From Nocardiopsis coralli (lineage in GTDB: Bacteria; Actinomycetota; Actinomycetes; Streptosporangiales; Streptosporangiaceae): 64,000 nucleotides of DNA. Below, piece after piece: positions 23,130 to 32,117 of the stretch. The DNA is taken from NCBI RefSeq assembly GCF_014892575.1, contig NZ_JADBGI010000032.1:1-64000 (forward strand), read 5' to 3'. Position numbers and translations under genes: made by a program. Under the pieces are notes generated by a model that was not told the origin of the DNA, did not search any database, and saw only the letters and a program-made list of their open reading frames with translations. Positions within the stretch are counted from its first letter, which is position 1. Each line of letters opens with the position of its first letter.

Positions 23130-23870
23130 CTACCGCGGGGCGGAGGCGAGGTGGATCTCCCGGCCTGCCGCCACGGCGTCGGCCAACGCCGTCGCCGCCC
23201 GCACACGGTCGCGGGCCGAGAAGATGACCTTCGCCGAGGCCACACCGTCGTAGCCCGCTTCCATCACCTCACAGGCGTGCGCGGCCGTGCCGATACCGGC
23301 GCCCGCGAGCAGCGGGATCCGGTTGCGCTCCCTGATCAGCCCGAACTTGAGCGGGTTGGCCACCCCCTGGCCCGAACCGGCCGGCGAGCCCTGTGGCATG
23401 AGGCCGGAACACCCCAACGCCGCCAGCTCCTCGGCCAGGCCCGGGTCGTCGGTGGTCAGCGGGAAGACCTCGAACCCCTCCGTGATCAGACGCTCGGACG
23501 CGGCCAGCAGCCGGCCGGGCAACGGGGTGTTGTACCGGTGGTCCTCGGTCATGATGAGCTTCACCCATGGCCGCCCCGCGAGCACGGCACCGTGGTGGGC
23601 GGCCTGCACCGCCTCATCGACCGTGCCGGCGTCGACGGTGTTCGGCAGCACGTGCACACCGTGTTCGCGCAGCACGGCCAGGGCCGAACCGTCGGCGCCG
23701 GACTCACCCATCGGGGACACCTTGATGGTCGCGCTCTGGATGCGGCCCGCCTCCAGGACCTCCCCGAAGTCCTCCATCGGCGCGGTCTCGGGAACGGCGA
23801 GCATGAGCCGTGAGGTCAGTTCGACACCACCGAGGTGCCACACGTCCTTGCGTTCGGTCGTGACGGTCAT
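23130..23870 (-). CDS. Divergent thiazole synthase (ThiG) homologue
   Basis: 246 aa TIM-barrel protein clearly related to ThiG, which forms the thiamin thiazole from deoxyxylulose phosphate and ThiS-thiocarboxylate. The Schiff-base lysine is kept (Lys104 in WVKLIM), as are LPNT, TTDDPGLAEELAALGC and the phosphate-loop region GSPAGSGQG and GAGIGT. Two residues normally conserved are not: the Glu after the Lys-Leu (usual VKLE) is Ile, and the Asp of the usual VDAGIGT is Gly (LAGAGIGT). It lies 4 bases downstream of the YCII-ThiS fusion with GGAGG overlapping that stop, so the two are coupled. No other thiamin gene is near and no TPP riboswitch was seen. This suggests a sulfur-incorporation reaction other than thiamin synthesis (inference). 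Confidence 0.75.
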   Translation of the reverse strand: MTVTTERKDVWHLGGVELTSRLMLAVPETAPMEDFGEVLEAGRIQSATIKVSPMGESGADGSALAVLREHGVHVLPNTVDAGTVDEAVQAAHHGAVLAGRPWVKLIMTEDHRYNTPLPGRLLAASERLITEGFEVFPLTTDDPGLAEELAALGCSGLMPQGSPAGSGQGVANPLKFGLIRERNRIPLLAGAGIGTAAHACEVMEAGYDGVASAKVIFSARDRVRAATALADAVAAGREIHLASAPR

Positions 23871-23874
23871 GGGA

Positions 23875-24423
23875 TCACCCTCCAGGGGTCAGGGTCGTCA
23901 CGGTGAGCCGGTCGCCCGCGGCCAGCACCGTCTCCGACCAGTGTTCGGGCTCGACCAGGGCGCCGTTGCGTTCGATCGACACCCGCTCGGCGGGCCACTC
24001 GAGCGAGGAGACCAGGTCCACGACGCTGCTCCCCTCCCGGAGCGTGTGCGCCTCCTCGTTGACCCGGACGGCCAGCTCACCGGAGAGCGCAGGCAGGGTC
24101 GTGGCCACACCCGACGCGGAGAAGGCGTCGAGCAGCGCCGGGGTCCCGGAGAACTGGGGGACGACCGGGATCACCTCCCACTCCGCGTACCCCTTGTGGA
24201 CGAAGGGGTCCCCGGCGAGGATCTCGCGGATCGCGTGCTCGTCGTCCCCGGCAGCGACGACGAACCCGCCCGTGCGCGGCTCACGCCGGCCGCCGAACAG
24301 GAAGTCGCCGCGTTCGAAGTGGCCGACCACCCAGGCCCGGTGCTCCGGGATCGCCTCGTCGATCGTCTCCAGGGGGACCTGATACGTGTTCACCAGCAAA
24401 AACAGTGTTCTCACCTGATTCAT
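23875..24423 (-). CDS. YCII-domain / ThiS sulfur-carrier fusion protein
   Basis: 182 aa with two domains. Residues 5-90 form a YCII-like ferredoxin fold: LFLLVNTYQVPLE, His28 in PEHRAWV, GGFVVAAGDDEHA, and DPFVHKGYAEWEVIPV, where His28 and Asp72 correspond to the family's conserved His and Asp. A short linker leads to a ubiquitin-like ThiS domain (about 115-182) with VRVNEEAHTL, ISIERNG-like VSIERNGALV, and the C-terminal TLTPGG. The terminal Gly-Gly is what ThiF-type enzymes adenylate and convert to a thiocarboxylate. Fused and co-transcribed with a ThiG homologue, it is probably a dedicated sulfur donor. The ATG at 24423 has no clear ribosome-binding site. No ThiF-like adenylyltransferase is in the window. 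Confidence 0.78.
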   Translation of the reverse strand: MNQVRTLFLLVNTYQVPLETIDEAIPEHRAWVVGHFERGDFLFGGRREPRTGGFVVAAGDDEHAIREILAGDPFVHKGYAEWEVIPVVPQFSGTPALLDAFSASGVATTLPALSGELAVRVNEEAHTLREGSSVVDLVSSLEWPAERVSIERNGALVEPEHWSETVLAAGDRLTVTTLTPGG

Positions 24424-25227
24424 CGGATCGACAGATGGACGGGTGCTGATATCCCCGAGTATTCGCCGGAAAAACAGAGGGTGCGGGTGTCCAAGAAAAT
24501 GAGATGGAGGTTTATGGTGACGGTGTGGTCACCCTCTTGGGTCGCATCACATGCGTATCACGGCGGCGCATGATCGGTGTGTACTGCTCGGCCGTGCAGA
24601 ACAAATAACGGATTTCATGGATTTATTTTTGCGCATCAAGTGCGTTCTGGTTCGAGGTGTCGCACGGGGCGTCCTGTGCGGTGTTCGCCGGTCGGAGGGC
24701 GCTCTGAACTGGATCTTTTCTGGTGTCGATAGAGAGGTTCCGCGACTGTATCGGCAAGGGAGAATCTCTGAAAGTGGCGCACGTGTCCCGGGTTCACGGG
24801 TGATGGGTGGGTCGTCCTGTTCCTCTTCCTCGAATGCGCGTGTCCCTGATGTCGGACTGTTCCGATCGGTCCCTGGCTCCGGTCGGAATGGCATCCCACG
24901 GAATAGGGTCCGAAGTCCTGAACCCCGGTCTCCGGGAATTCGCGCACGGGTGTGCGTCATGTGCCCGAGTCTGCAGAATGGGCGCGTATTCGGGGTGTGG
25001 GTCCGGGCCGCGAGCGCACGCGCCCCCGTCCCGGTGGCGCACGGCGCTGCGTGGCTTCACACATAGTCCCGGCCGAACGACAGTTGGTGACGAAGGCGCG
25101 TAAGGTGGACAGCCACAACCGAGATTCGGACGCAAGCAAGGCCCGGTTCCGGTCAAGGTGGAGGTCAGGCCCGGTCCCCGCTCGGCTCCGCCCGCACCAG
25201 CACCGTTCCCCGGACGAAGGACCCCGG
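24424..25227. other. 800-base gene-free divergent region, locally AT-richer
   Basis: No convincing gene on either strand. Roughly 24424-24800 is visibly poorer in G+C than its surroundings (runs such as ATGGATTTATTTTTGCGC), which suggests a promoter region or imported DNA. It holds a perfect interrupted palindrome, GGTGACGGTGTGGTCACC at 24516-24533, about 95 bases upstream of the YCII-ThiS start, which may be an operator. I looked for TPP-riboswitch sequences on the minus strand and found none. Confidence 0.5.
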
Positions 25228-27252
25228 ATGAAGCACCCCGCCAGCACCAGGGACATCGGCCCCCGCGCCGGAACACCGCTGTGGCTCTACATGGTCACCG
25301 CCACCGTCGCCGGTGCCGGTCTGCTCGTCCTGTCCTCGGCCGGCCTGGGCGCCGACCAGTTCCGCCACCTCGCCGGGGAACCCCTCATCTGGATCCTGCT
25401 GTGCATGATCGTGGCCGGCGAGCTCAGACCGATCTCGCTGCCCGGCCAACCCTCCGACAACGGCGCCGCCACCTCGCTGCCCTTCACGTTCGCGCTCGTC
25501 ATCCACTTCGGCCTCCCCGTCGCCGCGGTCCTGCAGGTCGTGGCGACCGTGGTCGCCGGCGCCGCCCGCAGACACGCGGTCCACCGCACGGTGTTCAACG
25601 CCGCCCAGTACACGCTCTCCCTCGGCGTCGCCGACGCGGTCCTGCGCCTGCTGCGCCCCGAGGTCAACGCCGGCCCGTGGGTGCCCTCCGACCCCGCCGG
25701 GCTGGCCGCCGTCGCCGCCGCGGGCGCCGCGTACTTCCTGGTCAACCGGATGCTCGTAATCTGCGCGGTCGCCATGCACGAGCGGGTCCCGCTCTCCCAG
25801 GTGCTCTTCACCGGCATCGGCCAGCAGTCCTACGTCAACGGGGTGTTGCTGAGCCTGGCGCCGCTCGTGGTGGTGAGCATGGTCCACTCCGTGCTCTACG
25901 TCCCCCTCTTCGCCCTCCCGCTCGGCGCCCTGTACGCGAGCGCGATGCTGTCGGTCAAACGCGACCACCAGGCCAACCACGACGAGCTCACCGGCCTCGC
26001 CAACCGCAAACACCTCATCCGCCGCTCCCGCCGCGAGATCACCCACGCGCAGAACCGGGGCGAGAAGGTCGGGCTGCTCCTGCTCGACCTCGACCGGTTC
26101 AAGGAGGTCAACGACACCCTCGGCCACCACACCGGCGACGCGCTCCTGCAGACCGTCGCGCACCGGCTCACCCACAGCGTCCGCCCCGGCGACCTGGTCG
26201 CACGCCTGGGCGGGGACGAGTTCGCGGTCCTGCTGCCGAAGGTGCGCGACGCCGCCTCCGCCCGCGAGGTCGCCGTACGCCTGCGCGGATCCCTGTGCGA
26301 ACCCGTGCGGTTGGAGGGCATGGACTTCGACCTCGACGCCAGCATCGGCATCGCCCTCTACCCCTACGACGCCCCCGACTACGAACTCCTGCTGCAGCGC
26401 GCTGACGTGGCCATGTACGTCGCCAAGTCCGGCCGCACGGGCGTGGAGACCTACGACCCCGCCAAGGACCGCAACTCCACCGCCCGTCTGAGCCTGTACA
26501 GCGAACTGCGCCGGGGCCTGGCCGAGGGCGCGCTGGAGATGCACTACCAGCCGCGCATCGCCCTGGACTCCGGCGCGCCCGTGGGCCTGGAGGCGCTCGC
26601 CCGCTGGCGCCACCCCACCCGCGGGCTGCTGCTGCCCGCCGAGTTCATGCCGGTCGTGGAGCAGTCCAACCTCTACCGCGCGTTCACCGGCCAGGTCCTC
26701 GACATCACCCTGGCCGCAGCGGCCCGGTGGCACGAACGCGGTTGGGACCTGCCCGTGGCGGTCAACCTGGGCGCGCGTGAACTCATGGACCCCGACCTGG
26801 CCGCGACCGTGGCCAACGCCCTGCGCGACCACGGGGTCTCGCCGCACCGGCTCGTGCTGGAGATCGGGGAGAGCGCGCTCATCGGCGACGAGGAGGGCAC
26901 CACCCAGGCCGTGCACCGGCTGCGCGACCTGGGTGTCGGTCTGGCACTGGACGACTTCGGGACCGGGCACTTCACGCTCGCCCAGCTCGCCGGGTTGCCG
27001 TTGGACCAGGTCAACATCGACGAGTCCTTCGTCGGGAGGCTGCGGGACGAGGAACCCACGGTCGTGCGCGCCGCGATCGCCCTGGTGCGGGCGCTGGGGA
27101 TGCGCGCCACCGCGGAGGGCGTGCAGACCGCCGAGCTCGCCGACGCCGTGCGCGAGGCCGGGTGCCACACCGCGCAGGGCCACCACTTCTCCCCGCCGCT
27201 GCCCGCCCGCGACGTCGTCGTGTGGCTCTCGGCGCACTGCGCCCGGAGCTGA
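25228..27252 (+). CDS. Membrane-bound GGDEF-EAL protein (c-di-GMP turnover)
   Basis: 674 aa. The N-terminus has seven or so hydrophobic segments (about 12-240) in a MASE-like arrangement. It is followed by HDELTGLANR, the start of a GGDEF domain whose active loop is intact (LGGDEF). A C-terminal EAL domain follows (GLEALARW, Glu455). Most EAL catalytic residues are kept (VNLGARE, ALDDFGTG, AEGVQT, QGHHFS). The Lys of the usual KID motif is Asn596 (QVNIDESF), which may weaken phosphodiesterase activity. I chose ATG 25228; a longer frame has shadow-like composition. The protein may synthesise, degrade or only sense c-di-GMP. Confidence 0.88.
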   Translation: MKHPASTRDIGPRAGTPLWLYMVTATVAGAGLLVLSSAGLGADQFRHLAGEPLIWILLCMIVAGELRPISLPGQPSDNGAATSLPFTFALVIHFGLPVAAVLQVVATVVAGAARRHAVHRTVFNAAQYTLSLGVADAVLRLLRPEVNAGPWVPSDPAGLAAVAAAGAAYFLVNRMLVICAVAMHERVPLSQVLFTGIGQQSYVNGVLLSLAPLVVVSMVHSVLYVPLFALPLGALYASAMLSVKRDHQANHDELTGLANRKHLIRRSRREITHAQNRGEKVGLLLLDLDRFKEVNDTLGHHTGDALLQTVAHRLTHSVRPGDLVARLGGDEFAVLLPKVRDAASAREVAVRLRGSLCEPVRLEGMDFDLDASIGIALYPYDAPDYELLLQRADVAMYVAKSGRTGVETYDPAKDRNSTARLSLYSELRRGLAEGALEMHYQPRIALDSGAPVGLEALARWRHPTRGLLLPAEFMPVVEQSNLYRAFTGQVLDITLAAAARWHERGWDLPVAVNLGARELMDPDLAATVANALRDHGVSPHRLVLEIGESALIGDEEGTTQAVHRLRDLGVGLALDDFGTGHFTLAQLAGLPLDQVNIDESFVGRLRDEEPTVVRAAIALVRALGMRATAEGVQTAELADAVREAGCHTAQGHHFSPPLPARDVVVWLSAHCARS

Positions 27253-27435
27253 CCGGGGCCCGCTGACCACAACGGAGGGCTGACGGTGACCGCATCTGTT
27301 GAGGTTGTGTTCGTTCCGGGCCGCCGGGGTCGCGTTCGTCCCGGTCCGCGAAGGGCCGGACCGGCACCGGGACCCGTGACGGAGCCATAGGATTGGGCGT
27401 GATAGTCCGTCCGTCGAAGAAACGGTTAGTCATTC

Positions 27436-27735
27436 ATGACCGCCATCACCCGCGATGAGGTCGCGCACCTCGCCCGGTTGTCGCGGCTGGCGCTCGACGA
27501 GAGCGAGCTCGACACGCTCGCCGCCCAGCTCGGTGACATCCTCACCGCAGTGGCCAAGGTGCAGGAGGTCGCCGAGGGCGACATCCCGCCCAGCTCGCAC
27601 GCCCTGCCGCTGACCAACGTCTACCGTCCCGACGAGGCCCACCCCGGCCTCACCCCCGACCAGGCCCTGGCCGGTGCCCCGGCGGTGGAGGACCAGCGAT
27701 TCCGGGTCCCGCGGATCCTCGGGGAGGAGGAGTAA
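27436..27735 (+). CDS. gatC: Asp/Glu-tRNA amidotransferase subunit GatC
   Basis: 99 aa linker subunit that wraps around GatA and GatB in the GatCAB amidotransferase. Typical features are [19 protein letters not shown] at the N-terminus and the C-terminal LRxD-like segment with the RPD and FRVPRIL motif. It is followed after 3 bases by gatA, so the two are co-transcribed. The ATG at 27436 is at the conserved N-terminus. Confidence 0.95.
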   Translation: MTAITRDEVAHLARLSRLALDESELDTLAAQLGDILTAVAKVQEVAEGDIPPSSHALPLTNVYRPDEAHPGLTPDQALAGAPAVEDQRFRVPRILGEEE

Positions 27736-27738
27736 CGG

Positions 27739-29241
27739 ATGAGCGACGTCATCAGCATGACCGCGTCCGAGCTCGGCGCGGCGATCCGCGCGGGTGAGGT
27801 CACCTCCGAGGAGGCCACCACCGCCTACCTCGACCGCATCGAGGCCGTCGACGGCGACATCAACGCGTTCCTGCACGTGCGCCGCGAGACCGCGCTGGCC
27901 CAGGCCCGCGACGTCGACGCGCGCCGTGCGAACGGCGAGGAGCTCGGCCCGCTGGCCGGCGTCCCGATCGCCCACAAGGACGTGTTCACCACCAAGGACA
28001 TGCCCACCACCGCCGCCTCCAAGATGCTGGAGGGCTGGCAGCCGCCCTACGACGCGACCGTCACCGCACGGCTGCGCGAGGCCGGGCTGGTCATCCTGGG
28101 CAAGACCAACATGGACGAGTTCGCGATGGGCTCCTCCACGGAGAACTCCGCGTACAAGATCACCCGGAACCCGTGGGACACCGCGCGGATCCCCGGCGGT
28201 TCCTCCGGCGGTTCCTCGGCCGCGGTCGCCGCGTTCGAGGCGCCCCTGGCGACCGGCACCGACACCGGCGGGTCGATCCGCCAGCCCGCCGCCGTGTGCG
28301 GGCTCGTCGGCGGCAAGCCCACCTACGGCGGTTCGTCGCGGTACGGGCTGATCGCCTTCGCGTCGTCCCTGGACACCCCGGGCCCCTTCGCCCGCAACGT
28401 GCTCGACGCGGCGCTGCTGCAGGAGGCCTTCTCCGGGCACGACCCGCGCGACTCCACCTCCATCGACGCCCCGGTCCCGGCGGTCTCGGAGGCCGCGCGC
28501 CTCGGTGACGTCGAGGGCCTGACCATCGGTGTGGTCAAGGAGCTCGACAGCGACGGGTTCCAGGACGGGGTGCGGCAGCGGTTCCGGGAGACCGTCGAGC
28601 TGCTGCAGTCGCTCGGTGCCAAGGTCGTCGAGGTCTCCTGCCCGAGCTTCGACGCCGCCCTGAGCGCGTACTACCTCATCGCGCCGAGCGAGGCCTCCTC
28701 GAACCTGGCCCGCTTCGACGCCATGCGGTACGGGCTGCGGGTCGGGGACGACGGCAGCCGCAGCGCCGAGGAGGTCATGTCGCTGACCCGTGCCGAGGGT
28801 TTCGGCCCGGAGGTCAAGCGCCGGATCATGCTCGGGACCTACGCGCTGTCCAGCGGGTACTACGACGCCTACTACGGCAGCGCGCAGCAGGTCCGCACGC
28901 TCATCAAGCGCGACTTCGACGCGGCGTTCGAGAACGTGGACGTGCTGGTCTCGCCGACCACGCCGACCACGGCGTTCCCGATCGGCGAGCGGTCCGGCGA
29001 CCCGATGGCGATGTACCTGGCCGACCTGTGCACGATCCCCTCGAACCTGGCGGGGAACGCGTCCCTGTCGGTGCCGTGCGGGACCGCGCCGGAGGACGGC
29101 CTGCCGGTCGGTTTCCAGATCATGGCGCCCGCGCTGGCGGACGAGCGGACCTACCGGGTCGCCGCCGCCGTCGAGCGTTCGCTGGCCGAGCGGGACGGTG
29201 CGTTCCTCGGGCGGAGCCCGTACGCCGTCGCGTCGGCGTGA
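27739..29241 (+). CDS. gatA: Asp/Glu-tRNA(Asn/Gln) amidotransferase subunit GatA
   Basis: 500 aa amidase subunit that releases ammonia from glutamine to convert Glu-tRNA(Gln) and Asp-tRNA(Asn) to their amides. The amidase-signature triad is complete: Lys80 (AHKD), cis-Ser155 (GGSSGGSS) and nucleophile Ser179 ([11 protein letters not shown]). This matches the family's numbering within one residue. Full length. Its partner gatB is about 4.2 kb downstream, beyond three minus-strand genes. Confidence 0.97.
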   Translation: MSDVISMTASELGAAIRAGEVTSEEATTAYLDRIEAVDGDINAFLHVRRETALAQARDVDARRANGEELGPLAGVPIAHKDVFTTKDMPTTAASKMLEGWQPPYDATVTARLREAGLVILGKTNMDEFAMGSSTENSAYKITRNPWDTARIPGGSSGGSSAAVAAFEAPLATGTDTGGSIRQPAAVCGLVGGKPTYGGSSRYGLIAFASSLDTPGPFARNVLDAALLQEAFSGHDPRDSTSIDAPVPAVSEAARLGDVEGLTIGVVKELDSDGFQDGVRQRFRETVELLQSLGAKVVEVSCPSFDAALSAYYLIAPSEASSNLARFDAMRYGLRVGDDGSRSAEEVMSLTRAEGFGPEVKRRIMLGTYALSSGYYDAYYGSAQQVRTLIKRDFDAAFENVDVLVSPTTPTTAFPIGERSGDPMAMYLADLCTIPSNLAGNASLSVPCGTAPEDGLPVGFQIMAPALADERTYRVAAAVERSLAERDGAFLGRSPYAVASA

Positions 29242-29264
29242 CGCTCATCTGACGCAGGCACTGC

Positions 29265-29296
29265 GAGGCCCGCTGCCCCTGGGGGTGGCGGGCCTC
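29265..29296 (+). terminator. Intrinsic terminator after gatA
   Basis: A 9-bp perfect stem (29265-29273 with 29288-29296) and a G/C-rich loop, followed by CGTCTTTCC. It ends the gatCA transcript and so separates it from gatB. Confidence 0.75.
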
Positions 29297-29539
29297 CGTC
29301 TTTCCGGGGCCCGGTTCGGGGGACCGGTGGGTCGGGCAGTCGTCCGGCCCCGCGTCGACCGGTTGCCGGCCGGTCCTGGCGCGCGACGACGGCGGGTGGC
29401 CCTGCCCGCGGTGGGGTGCAGGGCCCTGCGGTGGAGGTGCCGACGTCGCGCGTTCCTGGTGCGGACCGCGTGCGTTCCCTGCCGGACGTTGCCGGGCTGC
29501 CCGTGTGTGTCCGGGGCCCGGGCCCGCCCCGGAGCCGCC

Positions 29540-30328
29540 CTAGCGGGACAGTTGGGCGGCGATATCCGCGTGCAGGCCGGGGTCGTAGGCCGTTCCCCAG
29601 CGCCCGTGGGCCTCGGCGACCAACTCGCGGCTCCACACCCAGCTCTCGCGCGCGGCGCGGGCGACGGCCGTGAGCTCCGCGGCCGCGGTCGTGGCGGCGT
29701 GGCGCTCGACGAAGGCCGGCAGGTCCTGCTCCAGCGCACGGCTCGGCGTGAGCCAGTGGTCGGTGGACCCGTGGAGCAGGCGCAGGAGCTGCAGCTGGTG
29801 CGGTGCGACCACCGAGTTCAGGAAGAAGGCCGCACGGGCCGCCTCCCCGCGGGCGATCAGGTGGGAGACCATGAGCGTCCAGTTGGCCAGTTCGTCGGCC
29901 TTGACCTGGGCGGTCTCCGCGGAGGGCGGTTCGACGGGGCCGAGCTCGCGCGCGAGTTCCGTGAGCCGGCCGTCGCGGTCGACCAGGACCGCGCGCTCGG
30001 GGTCGGGCAGGTGCACCATGCCCTGCCACGCGGCGATCTTGTCGATCTCGTCCGCCGGGTCGAAGTGGAACTCACCGCGCATCAGGTCGTCGAAGATCAC
30101 CGAGTGCACGCCGAACATGTTGGTGTGGCACAGGCGCACCGGGGCGACCTGCTCGGCGAACGCGCGCGGCTCGACCTCCTGGCCCGGGGCGACGAAGACG
30201 TAGGCCTCGATGTCGGAGTGCTCGTCCGCCTCCCCGGTGGTCCAGGAACCGTAGAGCAGGGCCGCCACGATGCGCGGATCGTTGCGGACCGCTTCGCGGA
30301 GGCGGTGGACGCGTTCGTCGATCTTCAT
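29540..30328 (-). CDS. Lincosamide nucleotidyltransferase-like (LnuB/LnuF type) protein
   Basis: 262 aa. The N-terminal nucleotidyltransferase motif is LLYGSWTTGEADEHSDIEAY, that is G-S-x10-D-x-E with the two metal-binding acids, as in LnuB/LnuF and aminoglycoside adenylyltransferases. The helical C-terminal half starts about residue 150 (ELANWTLMVSHLIARGE). Such enzymes adenylate antibiotic hydroxyls. Whether this one does, or acts on a housekeeping substrate, cannot be told. The ATG at 30328 has GGAAGGA 5 bases upstream; a longer in-frame extension is low-complexity and rejected. It is one of three minus-strand genes inserted between gatA and gatB. Confidence 0.75.
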   Translation of the reverse strand: MKIDERVHRLREAVRNDPRIVAALLYGSWTTGEADEHSDIEAYVFVAPGQEVEPRAFAEQVAPVRLCHTNMFGVHSVIFDDLMRGEFHFDPADEIDKIAAWQGMVHLPDPERAVLVDRDGRLTELARELGPVEPPSAETAQVKADELANWTLMVSHLIARGEAARAAFFLNSVVAPHQLQLLRLLHGSTDHWLTPSRALEQDLPAFVERHAATTAAAELTAVARAARESWVWSRELVAEAHGRWGTAYDPGLHADIAAQLSR

Positions 30329-30454
30329 GTTGTCCTTCCAGGCCGAGGCCGGTCTCCCGGTTTCCGACCGGTGAGCGTACCGGTCGGTGGCGGAAGGTCC
30401 CAGTGGTTTTCGGGAGGGGCGGCGTCGGTCCGGGCCCGGCCCGGGAACACACGG

Positions 30455-30496
30455 AACCCCGGCCCCGAGCCCTCTGCGGGGCTCCGGGCCGGGGTT
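30455..30496 (-). terminator. Terminator hairpin downstream of the first thioester wall protein
   Basis: An 18-bp stem with one mismatch (about 30455-30472 with 30479-30496) around a short loop, lying 26 bases after the wall-protein stop codon on the minus strand. Confidence 0.7.
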
Positions 30497-30521
30497 CACT
30501 CACTCGTCGGGCGCGGGGCGG

Positions 30522-31718
30522 TTACACCTCGTCCTCGGTGATGCCGGCCTTGCGCTTGCGGCTCAGGTAGAGCGCACCGCCACCGGCGCCGAGCGCGGCG
30601 ATACCGGCCGCGACCAGACCGGCCAGGGCGCCACCGGTCACGGGCAGCTCCGGCTCGTCCTTCTCGTCCTCGGGCGCGGGCTTGTCGTCCTCCGGCTCGC
30701 TGGGCTCGGGGGTCGGCTCCGGCTCCTCGGGCTTCTCCGGCTCCTCGGGCTCGGGCTCCGGCTCGGGGGCGGGCTCGTCGGCCTCGCTCCACTCGACACC
30801 GGCCGCTGCGGAGACGGTGACGTCACTGTCCTCGGCGGTGATGAGCGTCTGCGTGGGCTCGTTCGCGTCCTCGCCCTTGAACAGGCGGCCCTGCTCGACG
30901 GTGGAGGTGGTCTCCAGGTTGAAGGAGGCCTCGCCGGCGTCGGCGTCCTCGGGCACGGAGAAGCCGACGGTGGCGCCGTCGGTGACGGTGTCCACGGCCT
31001 CGCCGGTGCCCAGGTCGACCAGCTCCACGCCCTCGGGGGCGTCGGCGGTCACCGGCACCTCCTCGGCGCTGGTGCTGATGGTGAACTCGCCGACGGTCTC
31101 GCCCGCCTGCCCGGTGGCGCCCTCGGGGCTCACCGACAGGGTCGCGTCCGGCTCACCCTGGGGGAGGGGCTCGGCGCTGGCGACGAGGTGGTCGTAGATC
31201 ATCTTGACGTTGCCTTCAGCGCGGACCAGGTCCTCGTCGTTGCTGAAGTGCCAGATGGCGGCCTGGGTGGCGGCGAGAGCCTCCTCCTCGGTCGCGCGGC
31301 CGTCGTTGGCGCCGGCCGCCTCGGCGAGGTCCTCGGCGCCCACGCTCGGGTAACCGTTCTGCAGGAGCCAGTGCACCTTGCCGGGCTCGGCGAAGTCGCC
31401 CTGGCCCGGGTAGTTGGCCCACTCGTCCTCGAGGTACCAGGCACCGCCGAGGATGTTGGTCTCGAAGTCGATGCAGTACGCGGTGAAGGCGTCACCGCCC
31501 TCCTGCTCGAGGCGGAACAGGTTGGTGGTGATCTCGCCACCGGTCATGGTGACGGACACGCCGCCCTCTGCGTTGCCCGTGTACTGGGCGCGCGCGGCGC
31601 CCTCGTAGGTGTTCGGGTCGGCCGCGGCGGGGGCCGCGAGGCCGAAGGCCAGGGCGGCAGCGGCGGTGACCGACAGGCCCGCGCGCCCGGCGGAACGGGG
31701 GAGTGAGAACTGTTTCAC
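30522..31718 (-). CDS. LPXTG cell-wall protein with Cys-Gln thioester (TQXA/TED) domain
   Basis: 398 aa surface protein. A signal peptide ends near residue 33 (APAAAD). The thioester domain keeps both reactive residues: Cys82 in AYCIDFETN and Gln152 in AATQAAIWHF. In the TED/TQXA family these form an internal thioester that can bond covalently to host or surface amines. One or two Ig-like domains follow (about 195-325), then a Pro/Glu-rich wall-spanning stretch, the sortase signal LPVTG, a hydrophobic helix and the tail SRKRK. GTG start at 31718. It is a likely covalent adhesin. It and the next wall-protein gene are paralogues. Confidence 0.87.
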   Translation of the reverse strand: MKQFSLPRSAGRAGLSVTAAAALAFGLAAPAAADPNTYEGAARAQYTGNAEGGVSVTMTGGEITTNLFRLEQEGGDAFTAYCIDFETNILGGAWYLEDEWANYPGQGDFAEPGKVHWLLQNGYPSVGAEDLAEAAGANDGRATEEEALAATQAAIWHFSNDEDLVRAEGNVKMIYDHLVASAEPLPQGEPDATLSVSPEGATGQAGETVGEFTISTSAEEVPVTADAPEGVELVDLGTGEAVDTVTDGATVGFSVPEDADAGEASFNLETTSTVEQGRLFKGEDANEPTQTLITAEDSDVTVSAAAGVEWSEADEPAPEPEPEPEEPEKPEEPEPTPEPSEPEDDKPAPEDEKDEPELPVTGGALAGLVAAGIAALGAGGGALYLSRKRKAGITEDEV

Positions 31719-32117
31719 GTTGTATCCCGGTGTGGTTAGGGGAAACCGGATGGAGCCCGCTCGGGGACAGGGTCGTCGAGCGGGGGCGGTGTTCACCGAC
31801 GGCGGTTCCACGGGGAAATGCGGGGCCGTCCGGGGGCGTGCGCCGGGTCATGGAGGTGACGCGGGGAGAGGCCCGCCAACGCGTGAGCGGGGCGCGTTCG
31901 TCGGTGAGGGCTTGAACCGCCCGCCTGATACTAGCGACCCCCCGGACCGCTTCCAACCCGGTTCCACAAAAATGTGCCGGGTTCCGGACGCAAATGGACC
32001 GAATGGGCACAGGTCCGTATTTCCGGAACGGAACATGGAATCGGGTTCCGCAGAAAGGCGCGCCCCAGCGCGGGACCGGCCGCGTCCGGCCCGGGTTCGG
32101 TCCCGGAAAACCCTCGC
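31719..32117. other. Gap between the two wall-protein genes
   Basis: About 400 bases. I see no gene. It presumably carries the promoter of the first wall-protein gene and the end of the second transcript. Short G/C-rich inverted segments around 31975-32030 form no clean terminator. Confidence 0.45.

Noticed and set aside
24424-24700. Search for a TPP riboswitch upstream of the YCII-ThiS/ThiG-like operon
   Set aside because: Neither the CTGAGA nor the ACCTGA-type conserved segments were found on the minus strand.
24551-25066. 171-codon open frame in the gap before the GGDEF-EAL gene
   Set aside because: No ribosome-binding site, no recognisable motif, and composition like a chance frame in GC-rich DNA; an overlapping minus-strand frame is equally unconvincing.
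31719-32117. Terminator between the two wall-protein genes
   Set aside because: Short complementary segments exist, but none gives a stem with a clear loop and tail.
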